A stretch of DNA of 64,000 nucleotides from Margaritifera margaritifera. Lineage: Eukaryota > Mollusca > Bivalvia > Unionida > Margaritiferidae. Positions within the stretch are counted from its first letter, which is position 1; each line of letters starts with the position of its first letter. Below, one piece after another: positions 35,230-46,499 of this stretch. The stretch is from the NCBI GenBank assembly GCA_029931535.1, contig JAQPZY010001689.1, forward strand, positions 3,004,501-3,068,500, read 5' to 3'. The notes beneath the pieces were generated by a model. It was given only the letters and a program-made list of their open reading frames with translations, had not been told where the DNA came from and did no database searches. The translations under genes were made by a program, and so were the position numbers.

Positions 35230-36540
35230 TCCTGCAGTTTTGTCTATCTCAACGGACTGATCAACAAGAGAGAACAGATAGTTATCTGTTGGTTGCCAAT
35301 TGACGGTAACCTGTTTTTAGGAACAAAACCAGGTTGTGTCATTAGTACAATTGAGCCATCAGAACAGAAATGCATCTAGATCAGATCGGATCGGACAGTG
35401 CATGTAGCTCATTCACTCTACAAGACAAAGCTAGTGCTATCAGGAAACAGGTCTCATATGATAACTGCTTCAGCAAGATTGACAACAGTGGTTCACTCTT
35501 TGACAAATAGAGCTACATCAATACCCAGGAGATTCAATTTTGGAGCAAGCATGATCTAGAAATGTCAGAATTGGCCAACAAGTCAGCAAAGTCCTTGTTG
35601 TGGCCTATATCGTCTCTTCCACAATTTCTGAACCTGTCTGAGATCATGAAACGGTATCTTTTAATTGTGATTGGGGCTAACCACTTGTCTTCAAATAGGA
35701 AAAGAAAGAAGTTAGTTTGTTATGGGATGGATGCCGTGAGTGGTGTGACATCATTATCTTGACACCAGTCAAATATGGAGGGCTGTCTACTGTCACAATT
35801 CTGTCCAAAACTGAAGTGCCAAACTCCGTTCTGTAGAGGGCATCCAGGCATGAAGGAGGAGTTTCTCTGGACCAGGATGGAATAGTGGCAATCTCAGTTG
35901 CTTGTGCAGAGTGAGGGTTACCACAGTTTTCCTGGGAACGTCTATAGTCAAGTCAAGCAGATCACTGATCCATGATCTGTCCCTTTGGAGAGGGACAATC
36001 AGGACTATTTTGCAGGTCTTGTCCCTCATTTTCTAAATTAACTTTAGAACTGCTGGAGGGAAGGCATATGCCCATATTCACTCCTAGCTGACGGAAAGGG
36101 CATCAATGACCGATGCCTGTGGCTCTGGGAATGGCAAGATGAAAGTTGGCAGTTTGTTGTTCCACCCTGTTGCAAATAGGTATATCATCAGTTGGCTCCA
36201 TAGAGCACAGACTCAATGGAAAATGGATGGATGGGGACTTCTCTTTATGAATCAGATGGCCTCTCCTCAATAAAGAGTTGGCCAGGACACTGAGCCTTCC
36301 CAGGATGTGTAGGTCTTGTATATTTATATGGTGTTGGGTACAGTGGTATTCCCAAACTATAACACAAAGGTCCAGTGATTTCATCCCCTCTTGCTTAAAG
36401 TAATTCACTGCTACAGAATTGTCCATCATTGTCAAAACTGTGTTTGTTGGGATGCTTTCCACCCAGACAGGCATGGGAGGCATTGAGAATGGCCTGATGG
36501 ACAGGTGGACATAGCCTCTAGCACCTCAAGTGATACTATC
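35230..36540 (-). mobile_element. DIRS-like retroelement 3, truncated
   Basis: Only RNase H and recombinase parts remain, on the minus strand. RNase H shows LTMMDNSVAVNYFKQEG and DLHILGRLSVLANSLLRRG (36483-36103). Downstream frames KIVLIVPLQRDRSWISDLLD and a recombinase box near 35,440-35,400 resemble elements 2 and 4. Ends are not visible. Confidence 0.65.
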
Positions 36541-36989
36541 AATATATAATTTCAAATGCCACATATAATAAATATTATGAAATGACTGAAAAGCAAATTT
36601 GTAATGCTAAGTAAATGTAATTGACTGCAACATCAACAGAAAGTATGATGGCATATTTGTTAATAACTGATGTATAATATAATAGTCCAAACCTGTGGGG
36701 GGTTGTCACATGTATTAGAGTATTTACTTAACTAGAAGTGAGATAAAGCTTGGAAACAATTGAAAACAAGTGCTATCATGAAAATCTAAGCACAGTTGCA
36801 GCTCTAGAAAGCAGAGATCTAATTCAATTTCAAAAGGTGCCATCTTCAACTTTCATATCAAAACAGTAACTGTAAGATCAAATATTCAACACAAAACTTA
36901 CAGATTATTATTTTGCTGATTCAGACAATATATAAGGGTGTTGTACTAATTGATGTGTGCAATCAAGTTTCATGATTCCAGCATGAACT

Positions 36990-38345
36990 GTGCCTTTGAA
37001 ATGAACTTTAAACAATTTCAACAAAGTCACTGGAGCATGAAATCCTGGTCAAAGAGGCCCTTTCTTTAAAAACTGGTCTAGAACTTATTAAGATGAATCT
37101 CCTTGCCATGTTTCCTAATTCAGGACAGTAAGCATACAGCATGCAAAAAACCTATGTGGTCAGGAGCTAAAAACAAAATCTTGACTCAGGCAAAAATAAA
37201 ATGTGAAATATAATTCACAGCAACTTTTTGTTGCAACATGAAGTTTCATGCTGACTGAGAAACAAACTTCAAACACAAAATTTAACCGGAAGCCAGGGTG
37301 GCTCAATGGTTAGCGTGCCGGACTCACGACCCAAAGGGTGTGGGTTCAAATCCTACCATCGGACCAGCCTGGGTCACCTACTGTGATGTGTCCTTGGGCA
37401 AGGCACTTTACTCCATTGCCTCGGCATTAAATAACCTACTTGTGTTGCTGTGCCATAAAACACCAAACCAAACCAAAAACCAAAATTTAACCAAATTTAC
37501 TGAAGTGTAAAATATGGGTCATAGTGACACACTTTTGTGTAGTACTTGTCAAGATGCATCCACTCACCAAGTTTCATAATTCTACACATGATAGTATACA
37601 TATAGCATGCAAAAATCCAACGTAGTTTTTGAGTCAACACAAAAACTTAATTGAAACCAGTAAAATGTCATCTTTGTCAACCAAGGGTCGTTGATCCACC
37701 ATGTTCCACACTGACCCTTGGCATAAGTAGCTAGCAGAAACAGTATCTACCACACTGCTTTCTGATTGGCTGCAGCTGAAAGAAACTAATCCAATCAGAC
37801 TGACCATTACATTTACACAGGAAGATAAGTGAATAATAATTGTGGCCTCTGAAGACAATGTTACATGTTGCCTATCAGTTTCTGCAATTTAAATCATTCA
37901 CAAGGAAGTTTTTCTTTCAAGTCGAGGCATGTTTGAACACCTAATATGTATAACAAGCTCTCTCACTGCTGCAGGATCTTTTATCCACAAGAGGTGCACT
38001 TGTTCAAATCTGATTCAGCTAACAGCATATGCCGCAGGTCAATATGTAATGACGACCCATGGCTAGTGAAGATGGTAAAATGAAAATATAGGTTACAGTG
38101 ACCTTCTTTTGTTGCAAGGATGTGATACTATAGAGATGTATATAGTCATCAAGTTTCATGATTTCAGCATGAAGAGTCCCAGGGAAATTAACTTCAAACA
38201 CAAAACTTAAATAAAATAGTGAAGTGTAAACTTTGGGTCATAGTGACCTACTTTGGTTATAATGATGTAGTACTTATCAAGATGCACATCCTCACCAAGT
38301 TTCATTATTCTAGGTACAACAGTATGTATACTGGGTACAAAAAAC
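36990..38345. repeat. Dispersed repeat array, family D
   Basis: Diverged units share AACTTCAAACACAAAACTTA, GTGTAAA…GGGTCATAGTGAC, ACCAAGTTTCATAATTCTA and GCATGCAAAAA. A SINE (37285-37490) is inserted in the array. At 37,650-37,860 there is a short open minus frame with no further support. Confidence 0.65.
37285..37490 (+). mobile_element. tRNA-derived SINE, full-length-looking
   Basis: Box A-like TGGCTCAATGGTTAGCGTG and box B GGTTCAAATCC sit at tRNA spacing. They are followed by a conserved central block (CTTGGGCAAGGCACTTTACT) and a tail ending ACCAAACCAAACCAAAAACC. The head resembles a tRNA but carries a SINE body, so it is not annotated as a tRNA gene. Confidence 0.85.
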
Positions 38346-38399
38346 TATATGGCATGAGCTAACAGCAAAATCTTAACAACGAATGCAGTCATTGGGGGA

Positions 38400-39010
38400 G
38401 AGAGGGGGTAGGTGCTGTAAAAATCAATCCAAACTGTTGTTTAAGACCCACAAACACAGAATGGATGAGATGCAGTGAAATCATACATATGCATATGCTT
38501 TGACATGTGTGGAATGGATGCTAAGACTGACATCAACAATGATGTGGCTATTGTATAAAAGACGTCATCTTCTTCACAAAGGTGATCTATAATTATAATC
38601 AAAGTGACCCCTGCAACCCAAAATTAATTTTCAAAAATTTCTATGATAATGGAATTTGAGAACCAAATGTTTTTCATCTACTGGAAACACAAGTCTAACC
38701 AGGCATTGCCACATGTTAAAATTTGGGATATCAGACTGAGTCTTAATCATCAAAAAGTTAGTCAGGTTTTTTTTAAATGTGTCAATGGCTTAGTGACTAT
38801 GACTAATTCAAGCTGAGTTCGATTGTATGGTTCTATTTTAGTGACTGTTCTCAAACTGATAAAATACAATGATTTCAAACATCCACAGAACATCTGGAAC
38901 TTGCCCTAATAGCACAGTTTATATTAATTGAATGTGCCATAAAAAAACATGGACATTGCATATGGCAGGAGCCGTACATTCATAACTTGGAACTAAATGT
39001 TTAAAATTAA
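38400..39010. other. Intron sequence, no feature seen
   Basis: No exon or recognised repeat. Confidence 0.4.
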
Positions 39011-39024
39011 ATTGTTTTGGTTGT

Positions 39025-39243
39025 ACCATATGTACTCAGATATAAGCCAATACCAACTGCAAACTGCATAGACACAGTTCTGCCATTGCATAATGCACCG
39101 GCAGATCTGGGTCTATGCAGTTTGTAAGGACTAATCAGTAGAACAAACAACACAGACCCTGATCTGCCAGTGCATTATGCGACAACAGATCAGGTTCTAT
39201 GTTGTTTGCATTTGGCCTTGGACTATACACAGGTATATACGGT
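39025..39243. mobile_element. Nested-hairpin MITE, copy 2
   Basis: The two half-elements each read TAGAC(C)CTGATCTGCC…ATAATGC/CATTATGC…GGCAGATC(T/A)GGGTCTATG. The outer ends (GTACTCAGATATAAG and a CCGTATATAC-type end) are inverted. Confidence 0.8.
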
Positions 39244-39320
39244 AGTTATTTTGTTTGCATAAAATATGCAACATAGGATACTTCTCTATAGCTCTATATT
39301 TACAGCCATCTAAAACTTAC

Positions 39321-39391
39321 ATTTTATTGCTTGACTTTTTTATTCGCAACTCCTTTAGTTGGAATGGAGAAAGGAGTTTTTCCAACTCATT
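39321..39391 (-). CDS. Exon: RRM2 helix 1 and strand 2
   Basis: This 71-bp exon encodes NELEKLLSPFQLKELRIKKS and a few further residues: RRM helix 1 (NELEKLLSPF) then strand 2 (KELRIKK). The acceptor is CAAATTTCAG| and the donor is AAAAT|GTAAGT. The phases (0 in, 2 out) match the equivalent exons of RRM1 and RRM3. It begins with the residues Asn-Glu-Leu, as does the RRM3 counterpart at 19531-19607. Confidence 0.86.
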
Positions 39392-40514
39392 CTGAAATTT
39401 GAAAAGACAATAAAACACATAAAATATTTATATAAAACAATTTATATTAAAACAGAAAACAGAGAAACAAAAGCTTACAACCAAACAGAATAGACAATTA
39501 ATGAAGACTGGATAAAGTAGGGCAGGGCCTGAAAGTATTATAACCATGACAACAGAAAATTTAACTCCATAGTGAATATGGGTGAACCCTCCCCCACAAT
39601 GCTCACAAAAACTCAACCTGTGGTTAGGATAGAATTTGTTTTCATTAGGATGAAGTAAATGTGTGTAACATATGAGAATATGAGATGGTAGACAACTTTC
39701 AATGGAAGTACACTATATACCCAATACTGAATTTTATAGACCACTGTCCTTCATAGACAACATAAGTTCCACAAACCGAATAGATGCTATCCTGGCTGAA
39801 AAGAATGTGTAGGAATCAATGAGAAGTCCATTTCTTTCCCTCCTTTTATGTTTTATAACTGCTGAGTACTGAAACCATCTCAAATGTTCCTGAGAAACTC
39901 AAACGTACCAAATTTGGTTACAAAAATATGTTTTACAATGTTCGAGGTAACATGTTCACATGATAAGTGCAGTACAAAAACCTTGAACCTGATATCATGG
40001 ATAGAACATCAGTGAACTTGGCTCAGATAGTATGAAGATACATGTTAAGGGCTGTTCCAGTAAAACATACTTGGGACCCAGGGAAGGCACTTTCAATGTG
40101 GAGTAGTCATCCATAGATGCAATTTAGAATTTTATATCATTTTTATATGAATTCTTTGAGTAATCAGACTACCCTGGCATATATTGTTTTTTTACAAACT
40201 GCCTTCCCTGGATACCATGCATGTTTAAATGGAACAGCCCTAAGTTTGGTCTCAGATACTATCATGATATACCCACATGCTAAGTTTGGTTTAATCCATA
40301 CGTAATATTTTTGTAAGACAAACAAGTTATTGAACTGGCATCATTCAGGGTAATCTTCAGGTATATCCACAAGCTGGGTCTGATTAAAATCCATAAATAA
40401 TCATGTGTGTTATCATGCTCACAAGCCATCATAGATAAAACTCTCAAGTCAAAGGAAAATGAACTCTAATTTTCTTGTGTGCCTTGAATGAATGCACTAA
40501 GTGAATGGATATAT

Positions 40515-40735
40515 ATATCGTATATACTTGCGTATAAGACGGGTCCAAATGCAAACTACATAGACCCTGATCTGCCGACGCATAATGCGCCAGCAGATCA
40601 GTGTCTATGTTGTTTGTTCTACTGATTAGTCCTTACAAACTGCATAGACCCAGATCTGCCAGCGCATTATGCGCCGTGAGATCTGGGTCTATGCAGTTTG
40701 CAGCTGGTATGAGCTTATACACGAGTATATGGTAC
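40515..40735. mobile_element. Nested-hairpin MITE, copy 3 (best preserved)
   Basis: The outer inverted ends are CGTATATACTTGCGTATAAG and CTTATACACGAGTATATGG. Two internal hairpins have stems TAGACCCTGATCTGCC/GCAGATCAGTGTCTA and TAGACCCAGATCTGCC/AGATCTGGGTCTA, each with a GCATAATGCGCC- or GCGCATTATGCGC-type loop. Confidence 0.82.
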
Positions 40736-40739
40736 CAAA

Positions 40740-41610
40740 ATTTTATTCAGATCTACTGTGCCATTTGAAAGAAATGGATGATTAATTTCAAACATTCACA
40801 TCTATAGTGGAGGCTACGAAAGTTGACATGATGGACATAGTACAGATGTCAGTAAGTCAAATCCAGTCTATTGCCAATACATTGGTCTACTGTTTCACTG
40901 TGGCAATAACATTTTGGAATTGTTGAAAACAAAAACCACACAGAACAATTATGTTCAATTATATAATAAATAATAAAAATTAATTCCAATTATGGAGATA
41001 CACCAGGAAACAGTTTTATAAGGCTGTCAAATTTGTGAAACCTACTCCAGGAACCTTCCACCTTTCACTACAGTAAAACATTACTGATTCATTGTGTAAA
41101 CTCAAAATTTTATCGCAATACTGCAAGATACTGAGATATACTGCTAAGACATATACTTTTAATATGAAATCAAATTAAATCCTAATTATACCAAAACTTA
41201 CTAAAATCTACCAAAACTTTGAGTCACTTGTCACAAAACCGGAATGGACTAAGCCACGTCACAGTACTATCTATTACTGCTTTCCCAGGTGAAGAGCTTA
41301 CAAATATCATGGCAACCTATGCATTAGGAAAATCATCAATTGTGGAAAAGAAAGTGAGAAACTATCCCTTACAACAGTACTAACAAGCAAAACTCCAGTA
41401 AATATTTAATTTTCTATGCATTTGACATATAATAAAACTGGCTGGTCAAAAGCAGTTCATTTTTCTTAAGACCTTTGACCTCGAAATCAATATCAGAGTG
41501 CTATCAACTTGTTTAATGAAATACAACAAATTTCATAAGCTCCATCAAGTACAACTTGAGGAATGGTAAGCAATTTCCCCCACCCCTTTTACATCATTCC
41601 CCTACCATTC
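40740..41610. other. Intron sequence, no feature seen
   Basis: AT-rich, no exon. A diverged family-B-like start appears after 41,620. Confidence 0.35.
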
Positions 41611-41619
41611 TGTACCATT

Positions 41620-42720
41620 CTGATTTAGAACCAATTACATATCATAAAAAGCTTTTTGTGAAAACCTGATGTTACTATGACTTTCCACTCTTCTAGTGAA
41701 GTAGCTGTAACAAAATTTTCAACGTGGCCATCATGGGAATCATATTGGAGGTCTGATTTGCACCTTTTTCATTTATTACCAACTAGATATCATAAGAAAT
41801 CTTTTAGTCACAACCCAATGTCAATATGATGATTTGTCAAGGTGATACAGTTATAATTAGATTTTCAGGATGGCCACCATGGCAGCCATATTTGGAAGTC
41901 TGATTGGCAACTAGACTTCATGTGAAGTCTTTTAGTGAAACCCCATGTCAGCACAACTATCCATTCTGGAGAAGCAGCTATAAGAGTGTCAACAGGGCCA
42001 CCATAGTGGCCATATTGGATGTCAGATCAGCACCTTTTTCATTAACAACCAACTAGACATCAGAAGAAGTCTTTTAGTGAAAATCCCTTGTTTTTAGTGA
42101 AAATGCAATGGATGCCATGCTAGCAATATTTCATGTCAAATCGGCACCGGTTTCATTTAGAACCAACTAGATATCATAAGAAGTCTTTCAATGATGGGAA
42201 CCCGGGTGGCCGAGTGGTCTAAGGCGCTCGCCTTTACAGATCACTCACATCTTACCTATGTCCACGTGGGTTTGAGTCTTGACTCAGCCAACATGGGTAT
42301 GTGAGAAAGCTTTCCAGTAGCTTCCTGTGGGTCGGTGGTTCTTCTCAAGGTCTTTCTCGGTTCTTCCTCCACTAAATATACTGGCTGCCATGTACAGCCT
42401 ATCATGTGCTGAAAAATGGCATTAAACCCACAAAGCCAAACCAAACCAAACTTTCAGTGAAAACCCATGTCAATATGACTATCCATTCAGGAGAAGTAGC
42501 AATAGCAAGATTTTCAAGATGGCCACCATGGTGGCCATATTGCATGCCTGAGAGGCACTATATTCAGCTAGGACCAACTAGACATCTTTTAGTGAAAACC
42601 CCATATTGATATGACCCTCCATTCAGGAGTAGTAGCAATAGCAAGATTTTCAAGATGGCTGCTGTGGGGGCTTTACTGGATATCTGAGGAGCACCATATT
42701 CAACTAGGACCAAGTAGACC
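41620..42720. repeat. Dispersed ~145-bp repeat array, family B, about 7 units
   Basis: Units as at 6520-7190, broken by a SINE at 42195-42470. The best unit has a perfect 16-bp palindrome GGCCACCATGGTGGCC at 42521-42536. Confidence 0.85.
42195..42470 (+). mobile_element. tRNA-derived SINE (Leu/Ser-tRNA-like head)
   Basis: GGTGGCCGAGTGGTCTAAGG followed by CGCTCGCC is the 5' half of a class-II tRNA such as Leu or Ser. GGGTTTGAGTC is the box B-like part. A body of about 190 bp follows and ends GCCAAACCAAACCAAAC. A second, truncated copy lies at 42728-42812. Confidence 0.85.
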
Positions 42721-42727
42721 TTAGGAT

Positions 42728-42812
42728 GGGGGTCCCCGGGTGACCGAGTGGTCTAAGGCGCTCACCTTTACAGATCACTGACATCTCACCTCTGTCCACA
42801 TGGGTTCGAGTT
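42728..42812 (+). mobile_element. tRNA-derived SINE head, truncated
   Basis: GGGTGACCGAGTGGTCTAAG … GTCCACATGGGTTCGAGT matches the head at 42195 and then stops at a family-A repeat junction. Confidence 0.8.
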
Positions 42813-42964
42813 ACTTTATTACCTTAAGTGCAAGCCATCCAAAGTTTCGTCAAAGAACTTACTCAAGATCAAAAGTTATTCTGCAAAACCCGAATTTCTA
42901 TGAGTCACAATGACCCTAACCTTACATTTTTTTTAACCCCAAAATCGATAGACTTCTTTTTTAT

Positions 42965-43070
42965 CCAAGGTGCAAACTGAATAGACACAGATCTGCTGGC
43001 ACATTGTGAGAGGGCAGATCTGGGTCTGTGCAGTTGGATTAGACTTATAAGTGAGTATATACAGTATCTG
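42965..43070. mobile_element. Nested-hairpin MITE, half copy
   Basis: A single hairpin (TAGACACAGATCTGC … GGCAGATCTGGGTCTG) plus one outer end (ACTTATAAGTGAGTATATAC). It ends 13 bp before the donor side of the RRM2 exon at 43084-43142. Confidence 0.75.
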
Positions 43071-43083
43071 CAAAATGACTTAC

Positions 43084-43142
43084 CTTTGACGTCTCACAAG
43101 ATATATTGCCTATATACACTTCAATAACAGATCTGCTGGATT
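43084..43142 (-). CDS. Exon: RRM2 first strand (RNP2)
   Basis: This 59-bp exon encodes SSRSVIEVYIGNISCETSK. VYIGNI is a canonical RNP2 strand. The acceptor is CTGTTTTGTTCCAG| and the donor is AAAG|GTAAGT, a near-perfect consensus. The phases (enters 1, leaves 0) equal those of the RRM1 RNP2 exon. A 20-bp satellite begins about 200 bp upstream of the acceptor. Confidence 0.88.
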
Positions 43143-43347
43143 CTGGAACAAAACAGAAGTTCAATTACAATTGTGTTAGTAGAATGAAAGAATCCCATCC
43201 ACTTAATCTACATATACTGTACAATATCACCTGTCAAAGCATTTTTTATTCTACATTTGGCTGTCCAAATTAATTTTATATTTCTTCTTGAATGTCAACT
43301 GAGTAAACTATCAAGATATTTCTGAAACTAGTCAATTACATTATTTG

Positions 43348-44125
43348 TAACAACAATTGTGTACTTGTAATGACAACTGTGTACTTGTAATGACAACTGT
43401 GTACTTGTAATGACAATTGTGTACTTGTAATGACAACTGTGTACTTGTAATGACAACTGTGTACTTGTAATGACAACTGTGTACTTGTAATGACAACTGT
43501 GTACTTGTAATGACAATTGTGTACTTGTAATGACAATTGTGTACTTGTAATGACAACTGTGTACTTGTAATGACAATTGTGTACTTGTAATGACAATTGT
43601 GTACTTGTAATGACAACTGTGTACTTGTAATGACAATTGTGTACTTGTAATGACAACTGTGTACTTGTAATGACAACTGTGTACTTGTAATGACAATTGT
43701 GTACTTGTAATGACAACTGTGTACTTGTAATGACAACTGTGTACTTGTAATGACAACTGTGTACTTGTAATGACAACTGTGTACTTGTAATGACAACTGT
43801 GTACTTGTAATGACAACTGTGTACTTGTAATGACAACTGTGTACTTGTAATGACAACTGTGTACTTGTAATGACAACTGTGTACTTGTAATGACAACTGT
43901 GTACTTGTAATGACAACTGTGTACTTGTAATGACAACTGTGTACTTGTAATGACAATTGTGTACTTGTAATGACAACTGTGTACTTGTAATGACAACTGT
44001 GTACTTGTAATGACAACTGTGTACTTGTAATGACAACTGTGTACTTGTAATGACAACTGTGTACTTGTAATGACAATTGTGTACTTGTAATGACAACTGT
44101 GTACTTGTAATGACAACTGTGTACT
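43348..44125. repeat. 20-bp satellite, about 39 copies
   Basis: The unit is GTGTACTTGTAATGACAACT (variant AATT for AACT). All three minus-strand frames stay open for 250-280 codons because no frame of the 60-bp superperiod holds a stop. This is a by-product, not a gene. Confidence 0.98.
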
Positions 44126-44719
44126 ACATTCAGGTGCAACCAGAGGAGACCAAAGAGCATGCTGAATATGTGAGAAAAGAAATCCACTTCTTATACTCCA
44201 AAATATTGTACATTTCTTTCCTCAGAGATTGTGGTAGTGAGATGGCACACATTGTAAGATGGACATGCTGTTCCTGAATAGGCTCAAATGGCGAAATGGA
44301 TATGTACTTGCAATATGCTTGACTGGTGTCAACTATACCTCACACACATTCCAATGGGTAAATAAAACTATAGTGGAATCACAATTTCAGAGCTCACATC
44401 TACAAAGCTTTTAGCAGTCTCCAGTTGCCATTGTAAACATCATGCAGAAAATAAATTCTGACTAAACTGATACTGACAATGAAATCATGGCCCTTTTCTA
44501 TGTCACGTTTTTGTGCCTTATCTCCACATTTGCAGAGCTTAACTTTTAATCCACACTATATAGCCAGTATTGTGCTGACATGCTGTTAAACCATATACAT
44601 ATACACACACACACACACCTTTCTTACCCACCTACCTACACACTGTGACTGGACATAAAAGACATTTTTAAAAATTCCTTAGTATGAAATCAAAGTAGAG
44701 GTACTATAATGGGTTGATA

Positions 44720-45000
44720 ACAAGAGGCCCAAGTGGGCTTGATATCACTCACCTTGCTTAAATACCTAAACAGTTTACCATTTCACTAAAGAGGCCTCTA
44801 TAGTATTGTAAGAACATCTTGATAATATAAAGACTGTTTAAGCAGTTGATCAAAATATGATCAGAAATAAAGTTGCTAGTGCTGACAAACTCTGAAAATC
44901 AATTGCAAGGTTGATATGCACAAATTTCACCTATTTACCAAGCTTGATAAAAATCGTATTAAAATATTAAAACAAGAGTACTGTGAACAGCTCATTATAC
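44720..45000. repeat. Dispersed repeat, family E
   Basis: ACAAGAGGCCCAAGTGGGCT and TGATATCACTCACCTTGCTT match 30270-30450. A related block continues at 45700-46165 (AAAGTGGT…CTCAACCAA…AATCACCTCA). Confidence 0.7.
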
Positions 45001-45690
45001 GCCCAACCAATGTTTAATAATCCTCTATATTGATAACTGAAATGTTTATGCAGAAACCATTTTTATTCTTTCAGTCCAAATGACTTCGCACTTTGACCTT
45101 TTGACTCAAAATCAATAGGGTTCTTCTTTATCCCAAGTGCAAGCCATATACACAGTTTGGTAAACATAGATATGGAAAAATGAAGTTACTGTGCAGAAAC
45201 CATTTTTCTTCTGTCCGCCACAGCAAATTGACCTTTGACCTTCTGAGCTTGAAATTGATAGCATTGTTCCTTACCTCAAGTACAAGCCATCCTCAAAGTC
45301 TGGTAACTGCATATGGTGGAGAACTCAAGTTATTGCATAGTAACCATTTGTTTCATTCAATCAGAGTGACCTTGACCTTTTGATAGTGAAATCAATAGGG
45401 TTCTTCCTTACTCCATGTACAAGCCATTGACAAAGTTTAGTAACTGTAATGGTGGAGAATTTTAGCTATTCTGCAAAAAACATTTTTCTTCTTTCAGTCA
45501 ATGACCTTGACCTTTGAGCTTTGACTCCAAAATGAACAGGGTACTTCCTTATCCAAAGTGCAAACCATTCACAAAGTTTCAGCTGGTAATTGCCGATGGA
45601 GGACAGCTTGAGTCATTGAGTAGAAACAAAATTGATAACAGACAGATGGATGGACCGACAGATATTATATCATAATATGCCCCAGTTTTG
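45000..45690. repeat. Dispersed repeat array, family A, about 4-5 units
   Basis: Same block order as 4600-5690. It includes ATGACCTTGACCTTTGAGC at about 45,501 and ends AACAGACAGATGGATGGACC then GACAGATATTATATCATAAT. Confidence 0.88.
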
Positions 45691-45699
45691 GTGGGCATA

Positions 45700-46165
45700 T
45701 AAAAACATTTTCTAAAGTGGTAAAAAAAACTCTGCCAGTCTGATGCGAAATCACCTCATAATATGCAAAGGTCTCAGTCAAAATAAATTTCACCAACAGC
45801 TTGACAAAATTTGGCTACTTAACAACTTTGATTAGAATCAGGTCAGAAATACAGTTTCTAAAGTGGTCAGAAACTCAACCAAATTATGTGCATGATCACC
45901 TCATTAATATACATAGATCTAGCTCATAATAAAATACATTATATATCTTGATGATATAAACCTAGTTAGCAAGTTTTGTAAAAAATATGATCAGAAATAG
46001 AGTCACTAAAATGTTGACAAACTCAACCAATGAGATGCAAAATCACTCAATTATTATACATGGTTCTTGTTCATAATTGTACTCATCCAAGATGTTGACC
46101 ATTTAAGCCAATTTACCCATTCTGATCAAAACTAGATCAGAAATAGAGTCTATAGAGTGGTAAAT
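45700..46165. repeat. Dispersed repeat, family E continuation, 3 units
   Basis: Units share CAGAAATAGAGT(C/T), CTAAAGTGGT, AACTCAACCAA and a Cys/His-free AT-rich body. No coding content. Confidence 0.6.
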
Positions 46166-46169
46166 CCCA

Positions 46170-46330
46170 TGTCAATATGACCATCCATCCAGGAGGAGTA
46201 GCAATAACAAGATTTTCAAGATAGCAGGTATGGCAGCCATATTGGAGGTCAAATCAGCACCATTTTTATTTTGGACCAACTAGACATTATATTAAGTCTT
46301 CTGGTGAAAACTCCATGTCAATATGAATTT
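46170..46330. repeat. Dispersed repeat, family B unit
   Basis: GTCAATATGACCATCCATCC … GGAGGTCAAATCAGCACCAT … AAGTCTTCTGGTGAAAACTC. Confidence 0.8.
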
Positions 46331-46499
46331 CAGCTAAAAGCAAATAGTACTTGCCCTGTTGATGTATGTAATATATCTCAATCCACCAGAAGACACAGCC
46401 ATACATATAATTTGAACCAGGACTTTGTATTCTTCCAGAGAAGCAACAAGTGATCTCTCACTAGTAGGGCACGGTTGACTCTGGAGATTACTAACTAAT

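Noticed and set aside
37298..37510. Plus-strand protein beginning MAQWLACRTHDPKGVGSNP
   Set aside because: Well-known translation artefact of a tRNA-derived SINE head.
42195..42290. tRNA-Leu/Ser gene
   Set aside because: Only the head resembles a tRNA; it is followed by a SINE body and tail, and the 3' acceptor stem is missing.
43328..44187. Three overlapping minus-strand frames of 250-283 codons
   Set aside because: All three frames of a 20-bp satellite lack stops, so openness has no meaning.
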